Below, piece by piece: positions 5,588 through 5,648 of a stretch of DNA of 5,648 bases. Location: positions 1 to 5,648 of the forward strand of contig JACZIY010000834.1 of the NCBI GenBank assembly GCA_014860845.1, in the 5' to 3' direction. This DNA comes from Anaerolineaceae bacterium (GTDB taxonomy: Bacteria > Chloroflexota > Anaerolineae > Anaerolineales > Anaerolineaceae). The translations under genes were made by a program, and so were the position numbers. The notes under the pieces are model-generated. The model was not told the origin of the DNA. It worked only from the letters and a program-made list of their open reading frames with translations, and did not search any database. The stretch's first letter is position 1; every line of letters begins with the position of its first letter.

Positions 5588-5648
5588 CAGACACCTTTGT
5601 TATCAAGAAATGAGATATGCAAATCTGGCGAAATTTCCTGCAGTGCGG
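5584..5648 (-). CDS. 3' end of an unidentified gene overlapping the VTC gene
   Basis: Only the last 20 codons and the TGA stop (5586-5584) lie in the window; the tail reads ALQEISPDLHISFLDNK then GVW. The stop overlaps the VTC start as GTGA, the usual layout of translationally coupled genes, and this is the main reason for calling it. Bacterial VTC genes often neighbour a DUF4956 membrane-protein gene, which is a plausible identity, but 20 residues cannot show it. One other minus-strand frame has a TGA nearby without this overlap. Confidence 0.55.
   Translation of the reverse strand, partial: ALQEISPDLHISFLDNKGVW

Noticed and set aside
1..5648. CRISPR arrays, insertion sequences, tRNA or rRNA genes
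   Set aside because: No regularly spaced repeats, transposase motifs, terminal inverted repeats or tRNA-like cloverleaf signals were seen.

Overview
The window looks like a piece of a bacterial chromosome of moderate GC content with Shine-Dalgarno-led genes. The gene set (CopB-type copper ATPase, membrane-anchored dihaem cytochrome c, VTC polyphosphate polymerase domain, lipoprotein with an FGE-sulfatase/SUMF1 domain, PhnB-like VOC protein, DinB-like protein) would suit an Anaerolineae-type Chloroflexota genome. This is a guess from gene content; no rRNA or taxonomic marker is present, and a Gram-positive such as a Bacillota member cannot be excluded.

Layout. 1-1593 (minus) is the N-terminal 531 residues of a P1B-type ATPase of the CopB group, cut by the left window edge. 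A 209-bp AT-rich divergent control region (1594-1802) separates it from a plus-strand gene for a membrane-anchored dihaem cytochrome c (1803-2771). That gene meets the minus-strand cluster tail to tail with 4 bp between the stop codons.

The minus-strand cluster, in transcription order, is: the last 20 codons of an unidentified gene (5584-5648, running off the right edge), a VTC-domain polyphosphate polymerase gene that overlaps it by GTGA (4859-5587), a lipoprotein with a SUMF1 domain (3871-4737), a PhnB/YjdN-like VOC protein (3426-3818), and a DinB/YfiT-like four-helix protein (2776-3285). The first two are probably translationally coupled. The VOC gene lies 52 nt after the SUMF1 gene. dinB has its own candidate promoter, with an 18-bp palindrome over its -35 region, so it may be a separate unit.

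How the genes work together: the copper ATPase and the cytochrome share a control region, which may mean copper-linked regulation, but no known copper operator (CopY, CueR or CsoR type) was recognised. The minus-strand genes have no evident common pathway. No tRNA, rRNA, CRISPR array, insertion sequence or phage gene was seen. The most interesting anomaly is at the 5' end of the SUMF1 gene: the strong Shine-Dalgarno and ATG at 4781 are out of frame with the lipoprotein ORF, and one extra base in an A5 run would join them into a textbook signal peptide.
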